Below are positions 26,142 through 34,660 of a stretch of 63,576 bases of DNA, one piece after another. The stretch comes from an uncultured Phycisphaerae bacterium. GTDB lineage: Bacteria; Planctomycetota; Phycisphaerae; Sedimentisphaerales; Anaerohalosphaeraceae. The translations under genes were made by a program, and so were the position numbers. The stretch is from positions 1 to 63,576 of the forward strand of contig CALEDR010000020.1 of assembly GCA_937949545.1 (NCBI GenBank), written 5' to 3'. The notes below the pieces were generated by a model. The model saw nothing but the letters and a program-made list of their open reading frames with translations. It was not told the origin of the DNA and ran no database searches. How positions within the stretch are numbered: the first letter of the stretch is position 1; every line of letters starts with the position of its first letter.

Positions 26142-26618
26142 TTACACTTCCTCTGTTTTTTGTGATTTTTGCTCCTGAAGACGAAACTCCCTGAACTCCG
26201 CTGTCCAGTCCCTCCCTTCAAACGAGCAGCGGTTTAAGAACTCGATAAACACAACCAGCCGCTCAATGACCTCCGAGCCGAGCGTATGTTCCGCCCGGCA
26301 GGCCGCCTCCTGCGAAAACCCCTCCTCCAGCCCCAGAACATTCGCAAAAAAAGAATGCAGAACCTGATGACGCCGAACCACCCGCCGAGCCTGCCGCCCC
26401 CCCTCCTCCGTCAGGCGAACCACACCATAGGGTTCATAATCAATCAGCCCCTTCTGCGCCAAGGCCCGAAGAGCACCGGTCACAGAGGCCCTCGTAACCC
26501 CCAGATGTTCGGCAATATCCTTGCTGCGGGCCGCCGACTTGGCCGACAGAAGATTAAAAATCGCCTCCAGATAATCTTCCAGCGAAGCACTTAGTTTCTT
26601 GTGTTCCGTTGTTTCCAT
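26142..26618 (-). CDS. DtxR/MntR-family metal-dependent repressor
   Basis: The 158-residue product has a winged helix (SLEDYLEAIFNLLSA, AARSKDIAEHLGVTRASVTGALRAL, VRLTEEGGRQARRV) and the metal-binding dimerisation part (HQVLHSF, EAACRAEHTLGSEVIERL with the Cys/Glu/His ligand pattern). As first gene of the operon it probably senses Fe2+ (or Mn2+) and represses feoAB. Inverted repeats in the spacer of its promoter and just downstream (26655-26670, 26629-26641) fit autoregulation. It lacks the C-terminal SH3-like domain of DtxR; FeoA, encoded next, has that same fold. Confidence 0.93.
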   Translation of the reverse strand: METTEHKKLSASLEDYLEAIFNLLSAKSAARSKDIAEHLGVTRASVTGALRALAQKGLIDYEPYGVVRLTEEGGRQARRVVRRHQVLHSFFANVLGLEEGFSQEAACRAEHTLGSEVIERLVVFIEFLNRCSFEGRDWTAEFREFRLQEQKSQKTEEV

Positions 26619-26628
26619 GTGAATGTTC

Positions 26629-26641
26629 CCTAAAAATTAGG
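26629..26641. promoter_or_regulatory. Inverted repeat downstream of the dtxR promoter (candidate operator)
   Basis: CCTAA-AAA-TTAGG is a perfect palindrome of 13 bases in the leader between the promoter and the dtxR ATG. The half-site matches the TTAGG of the upstream operator. Confidence 0.55.
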
Positions 26642-26648
26642 TGCCATT

Positions 26649-26677
26649 AACATAGTTAGTCTTCCCTAACCTGTCAA
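26649..26677 (-). promoter_or_regulatory. Promoter of the dtxR-feoA-feoB operon
   Basis: A perfect TTGACA and TATGTT are separated by exactly 17 bases. The spacer is filled by the operator-like inverted repeat. The expected start is about 25 bases before the ATG. Confidence 0.8.
26655..26670. promoter_or_regulatory. Candidate DtxR-type operator in the promoter spacer
   Basis: GTTAG-TCTTCC-CTAAC is a 5-base inverted repeat with a six-base centre. It lies between the -35 and -10, where a bound metal-loaded repressor would block polymerase. It resembles the TTAGG/CCTAA halves of DtxR/IdeR boxes. Confidence 0.7.
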
Positions 26678-26819
26678 GCATTTTTTTAACTCATTTTTTA
26701 CAAAGCACTTACATCTGCATCATTCGGCGAGCTTATTGAAAAACCCGGATTTTCTGCTTTACGGACGCGTTTCTTTAGACGATAATTTTTTCAAATCAGC
26801 TCAGAATCGAGGAAAACCC

Positions 26820-28688
26820 ATGTGCGGAATTGTAGCTTATTTTGGGAATAAACCGGCTCAGCCCATTCTGATTGAAGGGCTCAAACGGCTCGAATATCGC
26901 GGATATGATTCCGCGGGCATTGCTCTGCTTGAAAACGGAACGTTTCAGGTTACCAAAAGCCCCGGACGAATCAGCAACCTCGAAGAGATGCTGGCGGGCC
27001 GCCAATCCCCCGCCACTCTCGGCATCGGCCACACCCGCTGGGCGACGCACGGTCGGCCCAATCAGGTCAATGCCCACCCGCATGTGGACTGCACCGGCAA
27101 AATCGCCGTCGTTCACAACGGCATTATCGAAAACTACGCTACGCTCAAGAAATGGCTCCTCAAAGAGGGCTGCACCTTCCGAAGCGAAACCGATACCGAA
27201 GTTGTCGCCAATCTCATCGGCTATTTTTATCAAAGAAACCAAAACCGCAACGGCCAGCTGGCCCCGCACGGCTGCAACCGTTTTGAATGGGCTGTCCAGC
27301 AGGCCCTCAGCGAAATCTACGGCACCTACGGGCTGGCGATTCTTTGCGCAGACTGCCCGAATATCCTGATTGGAGCCAAAAAAGGCAGCCCCCTGATTTT
27401 AGGCGTCGGCAAAAATGAGTTTCTCATCGCCTCCGACGCCGCCGCCATCGTCAAGCATACCACGCAGGCCATTTATCTGGCTGACGGCGAAATGGTCATC
27501 GTCGATTCCGGCGGCTTCCATACCAAAACTCTTTCCAACGAAGAAGTCCAGAAGGAACTCAAAGAGATTGAAATCTCGCTGGACCAAATCGAACTGGAAG
27601 GCTTCCGCCATTACATGGAAAAGGAAATCGCCGAGCAGCCGACGGCGCTGGAAACCTGCCTGAACGGCCGCGTGGACCTCAAAAACGGCCGCATCATCCT
27701 CGGCGGCGTTTCCAATTATCTGCGGGAACTGACCCGGGCCAAACGCATTATCCTGACCGCCTGCGGCACCGCCTGGCACGCCGCCCTCGTCGGAGAGTTT
27801 CTTTTTGAGCAGTTGGCCCGAATCCCCGCCGAGGTCGAATATGCCAGCGAGTTTCGATACCGCAACCCCATCCTCGAGGAAGGCACGGTCGTCATCGCCA
27901 TCAGCCAGTCCGGCGAAACCGCCGACACACTGGCTGCTGTCGAGCAGGCCAAGGAACGCGGCGCCCTCGTGCTGGGCATTGTCAATGTCGTCGGCTCCTC
28001 CATCGCCCGCCTGACCGACGCGGGTGTGTACCTTCGCGTCGGGCCGGAAATCGGCGTCGCCAGCACCAAGGCCTTCACCGCTCAGGTCGCCGTCCTGGCG
28101 ATGCTGGCCATCGAACTGGGCCGCCGCCGCCATCTGAGCGCCGACACCGTGCACAATCTCCTGCAGGAGCTGACTTCCATCCCGCAGAAAATCAAACGCA
28201 TTCTCCGGCAGTCCGAAGCCATTCGCCAAATCGCCGACGCCAACAAAGACCGTGAAAACTGGCTCTTCCTCGGGAGAGGTTTTAACTACCCGGTGGCCCT
28301 CGAAGGCGCCCTAAAGCTCAAAGAAATCAGCTATATTCACGCAGAAGGGCTTCCGGCCGCCGAAATGAAGCACGGCCCCATCGCTCTGATTACCGACAAG
28401 ATGCCTGCTGTCTTCATCGCCACCCGATGCTCACAGTACGAAAAAATCATCGGCAATATCGAAGAAGTCCGCGCCCGCGGCGGAAAGACCATCGTCGTGG
28501 CCACCGAAGGCGACGAACAAATCAAATCCTATGCTGATGCTCTGATTCCCATTCCGGAAACCTGCGAACCGCTCCAGCCGATGCTGACGGTCGTGCCCCT
28601 CCAGATGCTGGCCTATCACGCCGCCGTCCTGCGCGGACACGACGTGGACAAGCCCCGCAATCTGGCCAAAAGCGTCACCGTCGAATAA
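26820..28688 (+). CDS. glmS: Glutamine-fructose-6-phosphate aminotransferase
   Basis: The 622-residue enzyme makes glucosamine-6-phosphate for cell envelope synthesis. The N-terminal glutaminase starts at the ATG of 26820 (MCGIVAYFGNKP, with Cys2 the mature N-terminal nucleophile) and has GIGHTRWATHG and HNGIIENY. The C-terminal double SIS domain has SQSGETADTLAA and EGLPAAEMKHGP. CGAGGAAAACCC precedes the start. The longer frame upstream is not part of the protein because the enzyme needs a free N-terminal Cys. No glmS ribozyme is visible before it. Confidence 0.98.
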   Translation: MCGIVAYFGNKPAQPILIEGLKRLEYRGYDSAGIALLENGTFQVTKSPGRISNLEEMLAGRQSPATLGIGHTRWATHGRPNQVNAHPHVDCTGKIAVVHNGIIENYATLKKWLLKEGCTFRSETDTEVVANLIGYFYQRNQNRNGQLAPHGCNRFEWAVQQALSEIYGTYGLAILCADCPNILIGAKKGSPLILGVGKNEFLIASDAAAIVKHTTQAIYLADGEMVIVDSGGFHTKTLSNEEVQKELKEIEISLDQIELEGFRHYMEKEIAEQPTALETCLNGRVDLKNGRIILGGVSNYLRELTRAKRIILTACGTAWHAALVGEFLFEQLARIPAEVEYASEFRYRNPILEEGTVVIAISQSGETADTLAAVEQAKERGALVLGIVNVVGSSIARLTDAGVYLRVGPEIGVASTKAFTAQVAVLAMLAIELGRRRHLSADTVHNLLQELTSIPQKIKRILRQSEAIRQIADANKDRENWLFLGRGFNYPVALEGALKLKEISYIHAEGLPAAEMKHGPIALITDKMPAVFIATRCSQYEKIIGNIEEVRARGGKTIVVATEGDEQIKSYADALIPIPETCEPLQPMLTVVPLQMLAYHAAVLRGHDVDKPRNLAKSVTVE

Positions 28689-28774
28689 AAAAAAGGTGCA
28701 CCCGCACCCGGTCTGGTCTATAATCATCCCGGCAAGCAGGTTCGAACTCCGAGGGCTTCCGAGAGACGAACGGA

Positions 28775-29644
28775 ATGGAAATCTGGACAATCCAAAAACT
28801 GCTGAACTGGATGACGGCGTACTTCACCCAAAAACAGCTGGACAGTCCCCGGCTCAGCGCCGAACTGCTTTTGTGCCATGTGCTCGGCCTGCAGCGGATT
28901 GAACTGTATACGCTTCACGACCGAGTTGTTCAGCAGCCGCAGCTGGGACAGCTGCGGGATCTGGTCAAACGGGCCGCCGAACATGAACCCATCGCCTATC
29001 TGGTTGGGCGGTGCGAATTCTACTCGCTGTCCCTGAAAATCACACCGGACTGTCTGATTCCCCGTCCGGAAACGGAGCTGCTCGTCGAAAAAGCCGTAGA
29101 GTTTCTCCGCAGGCGGCCCGCTCCCCGGCAGGCCCTCGATTTATGCACGGGCTGCGGCTGCATTGCCGCCGCGCTGGCCAAAAACTGCAAAGACCTCCGC
29201 CTGACCGCCGTCGACATCTCCGAAGCCGCCCTGGCCGCCGCTGCCGAAAACATCCGCAGGTACAATTTGGAAGACTCTGTCCGGCTGCTGTGCGGCAATC
29301 TGTACGAGCCGCTTATCGAAGAACTCGACGGCCCCTGCTTCGATTTGATTGTCTCCAATCCGCCGTACATCAGCGATGCCGAATATGAAAAGCTGGCCCC
29401 CAACGTAAAAAACTATGAACCGAAGCAGGCCCTCTTGGGCGGGCCGGACGGTCTGGAATTTTACCGCCGCATCCTCGAGCAGGCCGGGCGGTTCCTCAAA
29501 CCGGACAGTGCCGTAATGCTCGAAATCGGCTGTGAGCAGGGGCCGGCCGTCAAACAAATGCTCGAACAAAGCGGGCTCTTTGCCTCCGTAGAAATTCACA
29601 AAGACCTTGCCCAAAAAGACCGAATCGCCGTCGGCAGGCGGTAA
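28775..29644 (+). CDS. prmC: Peptide chain release factor N5-glutamine methyltransferase
   Basis: The 289-residue HemK/PrmC methylates the GGQ glutamine of RF1/RF2. The N-terminal helical domain (AELLLCHVLGL) is followed by a class I SAM domain with IPRPETELLVE, ALDLCTGCGCIAAALA and the NPPY motif (LIVSNPPYISDAEYE). The length is normal. A TATAAT lies 40 bases upstream, but I see no clear -35. It converges on tatD with four bases between stops. Confidence 0.96.
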   Translation: MEIWTIQKLLNWMTAYFTQKQLDSPRLSAELLLCHVLGLQRIELYTLHDRVVQQPQLGQLRDLVKRAAEHEPIAYLVGRCEFYSLSLKITPDCLIPRPETELLVEKAVEFLRRRPAPRQALDLCTGCGCIAAALAKNCKDLRLTAVDISEAALAAAAENIRRYNLEDSVRLLCGNLYEPLIEELDGPCFDLIVSNPPYISDAEYEKLAPNVKNYEPKQALLGGPDGLEFYRRILEQAGRFLKPDSAVMLEIGCEQGPAVKQMLEQSGLFASVEIHKDLAQKDRIAVGRR

Positions 29645-29648
29645 GCTG

Positions 29649-30422
29649 CTACGTCAACCCGAAAAAGTCGATGCTGTTGGCCGTCATCTTCTGGGCAAAC
29701 TCCTCCGGCGGCATCCCGTAAAGCTCCGCCAGTTTGGCCGCCGTGTGAACCAGCAGGGCCGGCTCATTGGGCTGAATGTGCCGAACCGGCTCCGGCGAAA
29801 GGTAGGGACAATCCGTTTCAATCATCACCCGTTCCGGCAGCATCATCCGGGCCGACTGGCGCAGCCGATCCGCCTTCTTAAACGTGATCATTCCTGTGAA
29901 GGAGACAAAATACCCGCGTCGAAGCACCTCTTCGGTCTCCGGTGGGCTTCCGCTGTAGCAGTGTATTACCACCCGGGACAGACGGGACTGGTAGGCATCC
30001 AGAACAGCCAGCGCCTCCGGAAAGGCCTGCCGAATATGAACAATCACCGGTTTGTTCAGCTCAGCCGCCAGCTCCAGATGAGCCCGGAAAATCCGCCGCT
30101 GATTGTCCGCCGACGAATGAAGATAGTGATAATCCAGCCCCGTCTCGCCGATCGCAGCGACACGCGGATGGGCGGCTGTCTGCCGAAGAAGCTGCAAATC
30201 CTCCGGGGAAATCTCATCGGCATGATGCGGATGATAACCCACCGCCGCCCATAACCCTTCAGTTTGCTCCGCCCGCTCCACAGCCCGGCGGTTTTCCTCC
30301 GGACTGGTGCCTACGGTAATCCAGCGGGTCACCCCCGCCTGCCGGCTGCGGGCCAGCACATTCTCCAAATCCTCCCACAGCGGAGAATACGTCAGATGTG
30401 CATGGGTATCGACCAGTTCCAT
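29649..30422 (-). CDS. TatD-family metal-dependent hydrolase
   Basis: The 257-residue amidohydrolase-fold protein has VDTHAHL (metal-binding HxH), IGETGLDYHY, VIVHIRQAFP, VIHCYSGSP and the terminal IETDCPYLSPEPVRH. TatD proteins are 3'-5' DNA exonucleases/D-aminoacyl-tRNA deacylase-like enzymes; the exact substrate of this one is not fixed. It begins 26 bases downstream of glyQS, probably in one operon. Confidence 0.94.
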   Translation of the reverse strand: MELVDTHAHLTYSPLWEDLENVLARSRQAGVTRWITVGTSPEENRRAVERAEQTEGLWAAVGYHPHHADEISPEDLQLLRQTAAHPRVAAIGETGLDYHYLHSSADNQRRIFRAHLELAAELNKPVIVHIRQAFPEALAVLDAYQSRLSRVVIHCYSGSPPETEEVLRRGYFVSFTGMITFKKADRLRQSARMMLPERVMIETDCPYLSPEPVRHIQPNEPALLVHTAAKLAELYGMPPEEFAQKMTANSIDFFGLT

Positions 30423-30448
30423 CGGCCCGTTTCCGCCCGGTCCATCTG

Positions 30449-31924
30449 CTACAGGCCCAGTTTGTCCCGCAGATAACTCTTCACCTGGTCCAGAGGCACA
30501 CGGACCTGCTCCATACTGTCGCGATGACGAATCGTGACGGTATTGTCTTCTTTGGTCTGGCCGTCCACCGTCACGCAGAAGGGTGTGCCCGCCTCATCCT
30601 GCCGGCGATAGCGGCGACCGACAGCTCCCTTTTCATCGTAAAAGACCGGGAAGTACCGCTTCAAATCCTGATAGATATTCATCGCAATTTCCGGCATCCC
30701 GTCCTTCTTGACCAGCGGGAAGATGCCCGCCTTAATCGGGGCCAGCGCCGGATGAAACCGCAGCAGATTCCGCTGTTCGCCCCGCACCTCCTCCTCATCA
30801 TAGGCATCCACCAGAAACGCCAGCATGCTGCGGTCAATCCCCGCCGACGGCTCAATCACATACGGAATGTACCGCTCCCGCGTTTCCTCATCGAAATAGG
30901 CCAGCGGCCCTTTCAGATAATCCTCCGCTTCCTCTTTAAGGGTAATCTTCGTCAAATCCCCCTTCTTGTCGTACCATTCGTTCATCGTCCGGATGCCCCG
31001 CTGATGCTGCCGCAGGTCAAAGTCCGTGCGGTTGGCAATCCCCTCCAGCTCCTGCCAGTCGCCCGAGCCGAACGGAAACTTGTATTCAATATCCACACAC
31101 GCCTTGGCATAGTGCGCCAGCTCATCTTTGGCATGCTCCCGGAAGCGCAGATTTTCTTTCCGAATGCCCAGATTGATGTACCAGTTGAACCGCTCCTGCT
31201 TCCAGTGCTCAAACCACTCCTCATCCGTTCCCGGCTTGCAGAAAAACTCCAGTTCGGCCTGTTCGAATTCACGGGTGCGGAAGATGAACGCCTTGGTCGT
31301 CACTTCGTTGCGGAAGCTCTTGCCGATTTGGGCAATCCCGAACGGTATCTTCACACGGGTCGAATCCAGCACATTGCGGAAATTGACGAAAATGCCCTGG
31401 GCCGTCTCCGGCCGCAGAAACAGCGTCATCGTATCTTCCACATTGGCACCCATCCGGGTTTCAAACATCAGCCGGAACGCCATCGGCTCTCCAAACTGGC
31501 CGATTGTGCCGCAGGCCGGGCAAACCTTTCTGGACAGCTCCGCCGCCTTGCTCTTGGCCGATTCAATATCGATGTGTTCCGTATGCTCCTCAACACTGCC
31601 CTCGTGGTCCTGCAGATGGTCCACACGCGAACGGGTGCCGCATTTTCGGCAGACTGTCACCAAATCTGCAAACTTATCCGCATGTCCGGAGGCCTTCCAG
31701 ACCATTGGATGCATCAGGATCGAGCAGTCCAGCCCCACAACATCGTCCCGCATCTGGACGACATGTTTCCACCAGGCATTGCGGATATTGCGTTTCAGTT
31801 CAGCGCCCAGCGGACCGTAGTCATAGCAGCTGGCCAGACCGCCGTAGATTTCACTGGATTGGAAAATGAATCCGCGCCGCTTGCACAGCGATACAATGTC
31901 ATCCAGCTTTGCTAATTTCGCCAT
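30449..31924 (-). CDS. glyS: Glycyl-tRNA synthetase, dimeric eukaryotic/archaeal-like type
   Basis: This 491-residue single-chain alpha2 GlyRS belongs to class II, charges tRNA-Gly and differs from the bacterial alpha/beta tetramer. It starts LDDIVSLCKRRGFIFQSSEIYGG, in parts, with the Cys-rich CRKCG...CPACG zinc region, the motif 2 area SFRNEVTTKAFIFRTREFEQAELEFF and motif 3 GIDRSMLAFL. The anticodon domain is at the C-terminus. GTGAGGGATTT precedes the ATG, and a promoter lies at 31970-31998. Confidence 0.96.
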   Translation of the reverse strand: MAKLAKLDDIVSLCKRRGFIFQSSEIYGGLASCYDYGPLGAELKRNIRNAWWKHVVQMRDDVVGLDCSILMHPMVWKASGHADKFADLVTVCRKCGTRSRVDHLQDHEGSVEEHTEHIDIESAKSKAAELSRKVCPACGTIGQFGEPMAFRLMFETRMGANVEDTMTLFLRPETAQGIFVNFRNVLDSTRVKIPFGIAQIGKSFRNEVTTKAFIFRTREFEQAELEFFCKPGTDEEWFEHWKQERFNWYINLGIRKENLRFREHAKDELAHYAKACVDIEYKFPFGSGDWQELEGIANRTDFDLRQHQRGIRTMNEWYDKKGDLTKITLKEEAEDYLKGPLAYFDEETRERYIPYVIEPSAGIDRSMLAFLVDAYDEEEVRGEQRNLLRFHPALAPIKAGIFPLVKKDGMPEIAMNIYQDLKRYFPVFYDEKGAVGRRYRRQDEAGTPFCVTVDGQTKEDNTVTIRHRDSMEQVRVPLDQVKSYLRDKLGL

Positions 31925-31969
31925 AAATCCCTCACTATAGAGACTTTAAATTCGAGATAAAGAATCCAT

Positions 31970-31998
31970 ATTGTACCAAAACCTCATGAAAAGTTCAA
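31970..31998 (-). promoter_or_regulatory. Predicted promoter of glyS-tatD
   Basis: TTGAAC and TACAAT have a 17-base spacer on the minus strand. The leader to the glyS ATG would be about 40 bases. The opposite-strand frame that begins at 31971 overlaps this promoter. Confidence 0.6.
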
Positions 31999-32114
31999 GG
32001 CCGTTTTGGAACCGCTTCCCCAAAGAGCAAAAAATCCATAGAAAAATTTTCAGAAACAGAATATACAGTAATCATCCGTCAGTTTATCATGAAAAAAGCG
32101 AGTGGGACCGGAAC

Positions 32115-33650
32115 GTGATTCATTTCAAATGCCCTCATTGCCGAACAGCCCTTCAGATGGAAAGCTGCTATGCCGGACAGGCCGCCCTCTGTCCAACCTG
32201 CAACGGACAGATTCTCGTGCCGTTCCTAGGGACATCCGCCAAACTAATCATCTGCATCTGCGTACACTGCAAGACCTTGTATCAAATCCCCGCTGAACAG
32301 GCAGGCCGAAAGGTTTTCTGCCCGACCTGCCGAGAAGTCACCCAAATTCCCGAGCAGGAAAATTCGGTTTCTGACAGCCGAATGCTTCGCTTTACCTGCC
32401 GCTCGTGCGGACAGGGCTACAGCATCCCTTCCCGCTACGCCGGCAGAAAATTCACTTGTCCGTCCTGCAGACATGCCTGCTTGGTGCCGACTCCCAAACC
32501 CGCCGAGAAAGGCGAGAAAGAATTGATTCTTTTAGAGGAAAAACCAACTTCAAAAGAAGGATCCGACTTTTTCAGTCCTGAACAACTGGCCCACCAAAAA
32601 GAACCGGCCCTGCCCGACAGTCCGCTGAAACCTCAAAAATCCATTCTGCTTCAAGTCCTTGCCGCATCAGTCGGACTCGTCCTCGTAGTTTCCATAACTA
32701 TTATTTGGGCGTTGAGCCTGCCAAAAGAGGATACGTCGAGTCCAAAACAGGCAGCCGACACCGCTTCTGTACAAAACTATCCGCAGGTTGTCGATTTTTC
32801 CCGCGCTATTATCACCCAACTCAATCGGAAATCTGAAAATGTTAAGGAATTGATTTATCTGTTCCCGGACCAGATTCAAGTGTCTATACAAGACATTAAT
32901 TCTCTTTTAAATGCAATGGATATCGGGCGGTTCTCTTTTCTCGAAACGACTATAGAAAAAGCCCGGGTTGAACCCGGAGCTTCCTATTTTATCACCAAAA
33001 CAACGGCCGTATCGGATACGAATCGAATTCGTGTAATCCGGATTGGACTTGTCGAGATAGAAAACAATACAGAGGAAACTATTTCTGTGGACCGATTAGT
33101 CTTTGGAATCTCTATTTTCGACAAAAATGATACCCTTTTGGCCTCGGCAGGTCAAAGCGACCAAAACGAATTGCTGTCCCTCCTCGACGATACGGTCAGC
33201 AAATATGCATTCATTTCCCCGATGATTCAAAAACAGGAACGTTCTTTTTCCAAAATAGATGAAATGTATGAAAGGATAAAAGAAAAATATTCTTGTTCGA
33301 TTGTCATTGTCCTTCTGCTGGTTGGTTTGACAACCGTTATCTCGATATCGGTTCTCTTTGACAAGGCAGGTGAGCCGGGATGGGCCGCTTTCGTACCGAT
33401 TTACAACACCATCGTCTTCGCACGCATTGGAGGAAAATCCGAATGGCTCGGATTTCTCTGCGCTGTCAGCCTCTGGATTCCCTATATCGGTTCCACTCTG
33501 CATCTGCTTCTTCTTCTCTTTCTTTCCGTGAGTGTCGCCAAGGCATTCAGCAAAGGAACCCTTTTCGGATTTGGGCTGGTTTTTCTGCCGTTTGTTTTCT
33601 TTCCAATCCTGGCCTTTTCCGAATCGGCTGATCCGCAGGCTGATATCTAA
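32115..33650 (+). CDS. Membrane protein with three zinc ribbons and a C-terminal DUF5684-like domain
   Basis: The product has three zinc-ribbon units in tandem. The first is CPHC...CPTC, the second CVHC...CPTC and the third CRSC...CPSC; each has an IPxxxAGRK-type or YAGQ link and a closing V/IP. A linker follows, then a membrane helix (ILLQVLAASVGLVLVVSITIIWAL) and an extracytoplasmic region of about 190 residues. At the C-terminus are several helices containing FDKAGEPGWAAFVPIYNTI, as in DUF5684 proteins. I choose the GTG at 32115 because the ribbon begins immediately after it; an in-frame start at 31971 would overlap the glyS promoter. The combination suggests a membrane sensor or assembly factor. 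No function is known to me. Confidence 0.7.
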   Translation: MIHFKCPHCRTALQMESCYAGQAALCPTCNGQILVPFLGTSAKLIICICVHCKTLYQIPAEQAGRKVFCPTCREVTQIPEQENSVSDSRMLRFTCRSCGQGYSIPSRYAGRKFTCPSCRHACLVPTPKPAEKGEKELILLEEKPTSKEGSDFFSPEQLAHQKEPALPDSPLKPQKSILLQVLAASVGLVLVVSITIIWALSLPKEDTSSPKQAADTASVQNYPQVVDFSRAIITQLNRKSENVKELIYLFPDQIQVSIQDINSLLNAMDIGRFSFLETTIEKARVEPGASYFITKTTAVSDTNRIRVIRIGLVEIENNTEETISVDRLVFGISIFDKNDTLLASAGQSDQNELLSLLDDTVSKYAFISPMIQKQERSFSKIDEMYERIKEKYSCSIVIVLLLVGLTTVISISVLFDKAGEPGWAAFVPIYNTIVFARIGGKSEWLGFLCAVSLWIPYIGSTLHLLLLLFLSVSVAKAFSKGTLFGFGLVFLPFVFFPILAFSESADPQADI

Positions 33651-33739
33651 CTTCTTCTGAAAGCGAATTTTGCGATCTTGACTGTGTTTTTCTTGTTTTT
33701 TCTTTGATTCTTGAGTACGCTGAATACGTGTATATAATA

Positions 33740-34096
33740 ATGGCAGAAACAGAATTTCGTGCTTCGCACGGTCTGGTGCTGGCCGACGGAGGCCGAGAAG
33801 ATCTTCATTCGCATCTTTGGCGGGTTCGTGCGGCCGTCCAGTGCCCGGTTCTGAATCAGGTTCAGATGGGCATTGATTTTCACGTTTTGCAAGCCCTGCT
33901 GCAGGAGATTACGGCGGCATTGGACAACAAACCGCTTGCGGAACACAAGGCGTTTGCCTCCGTCAACCCGACCGCGGAAATGGTAGCCAAATTTGTTTTT
34001 GACCGGCTGGCTCCGAAAATCCCTTCGCCCGGCAACCTGGCGTGGGTCGAAATCACGGAAGCCCCAGGGTGCACGGTCCGGTATCGGCCACAATAA
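33740..34096 (+). CDS. 6-pyruvoyl-tetrahydropterin synthase/QueD-like protein
   Basis: The 118-residue protein has the fold signature of 6-PTPS/QueD: FRASHGLVL with a zinc His, LHSHLWRV (HxH zinc ligands), QMGIDFHVLQALL, VNPTAEMVAKFVFDRL and the C-terminal VEITEAPGCTVRY with a conserved Glu. The catalytic Cys normally before LHGH is absent (GGREDLHSH), and the LDH triad motif reads LDNKPL. Zinc binding may persist but QueD chemistry is unlikely to be standard. I start at the ATG 33740, one base after a perfect TATAAT; no Shine-Dalgarno is seen. It lies upstream of mcsA. Confidence 0.75.
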   Translation: MAETEFRASHGLVLADGGREDLHSHLWRVRAAVQCPVLNQVQMGIDFHVLQALLQEITAALDNKPLAEHKAFASVNPTAEMVAKFVFDRLAPKIPSPGNLAWVEITEAPGCTVRYRPQ

Positions 34097-34165
34097 CCCT
34101 TCAGAAGGCCGTAAAAAAGACCGATGAAGAAAACGAAAAAAGCTGCTTCTTAGAACGGAGAGACT

Positions 34166-34660
34166 ATGCTTTGTCAGAGCTGCAAAACGCAAACAGCCAC
34201 GATTCATCTGACGGAGATTACCAACGGACACCGTATCGAGACGCATCTGTGCCAGGCTTGCGCCCAGAAACAGGGGCTGGCCATTCAAACACAAATCCCT
34301 CTCAATGAACTGCTCTCCACGCTCTTGAATGTACCCCCGGAAGCAACCGGAACCCAGCAAAACCCGCAGGAACAGAAATCCTGTCCCCACTGCGGGATGA
34401 CCCTCCAGCGGTTCAGCAAAGAAACTCTCTTGGGCTGCCCGCAGGATTATGATGTCTTTGAGAAAAACCTGCTTCCCCTGATCCTGCGCACCCAAAACAA
34501 CCGTTCCGAACATTGCGGAAAGGTTCCGGCAAGTGCCGGACAAGCCCAGGAAAAACAACTGCGACTGACCCAACTGCGCCGCAAACTCGAAGAAGCCGTT
34601 CGTCGTGAACAATATGAAATCGCCGCGCGGCTGCGCGATGAAATTCGGAAACTCCAATGA
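34166..34660 (+). CDS. mcsA: McsA-like zinc-finger/UVR-domain protein
   Basis: The 164-residue protein has N-terminal CxxC zinc motifs (CQSC, CQAC, CPHC, with GCPQDYDVF) and a C-terminal UVR motif (LRRKLEEAVRREQYEIAARLRDEIRKL). McsA activates the arginine kinase McsB, and the partner mcsB follows with a 4-base start/stop overlap. The CtsR repressor found in Firmicutes operons is not present. Confidence 0.9.
   Translation: MLCQSCKTQTATIHLTEITNGHRIETHLCQACAQKQGLAIQTQIPLNELLSTLLNVPPEATGTQQNPQEQKSCPHCGMTLQRFSKETLLGCPQDYDVFEKNLLPLILRTQNNRSEHCGKVPASAGQAQEKQLRLTQLRRKLEEAVRREQYEIAARLRDEIRKLQ

Noticed and set aside
26690-26819. Possible glmS ribozyme or riboswitch upstream of glmS
   Set aside because: The leader is short and I see none of the conserved core segments.
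28731-28760. GGTTCGAACTCC text like a tRNA T loop, upstream of prmC
   Set aside because: No T stem, acceptor stem or anticodon arm can be built around it.
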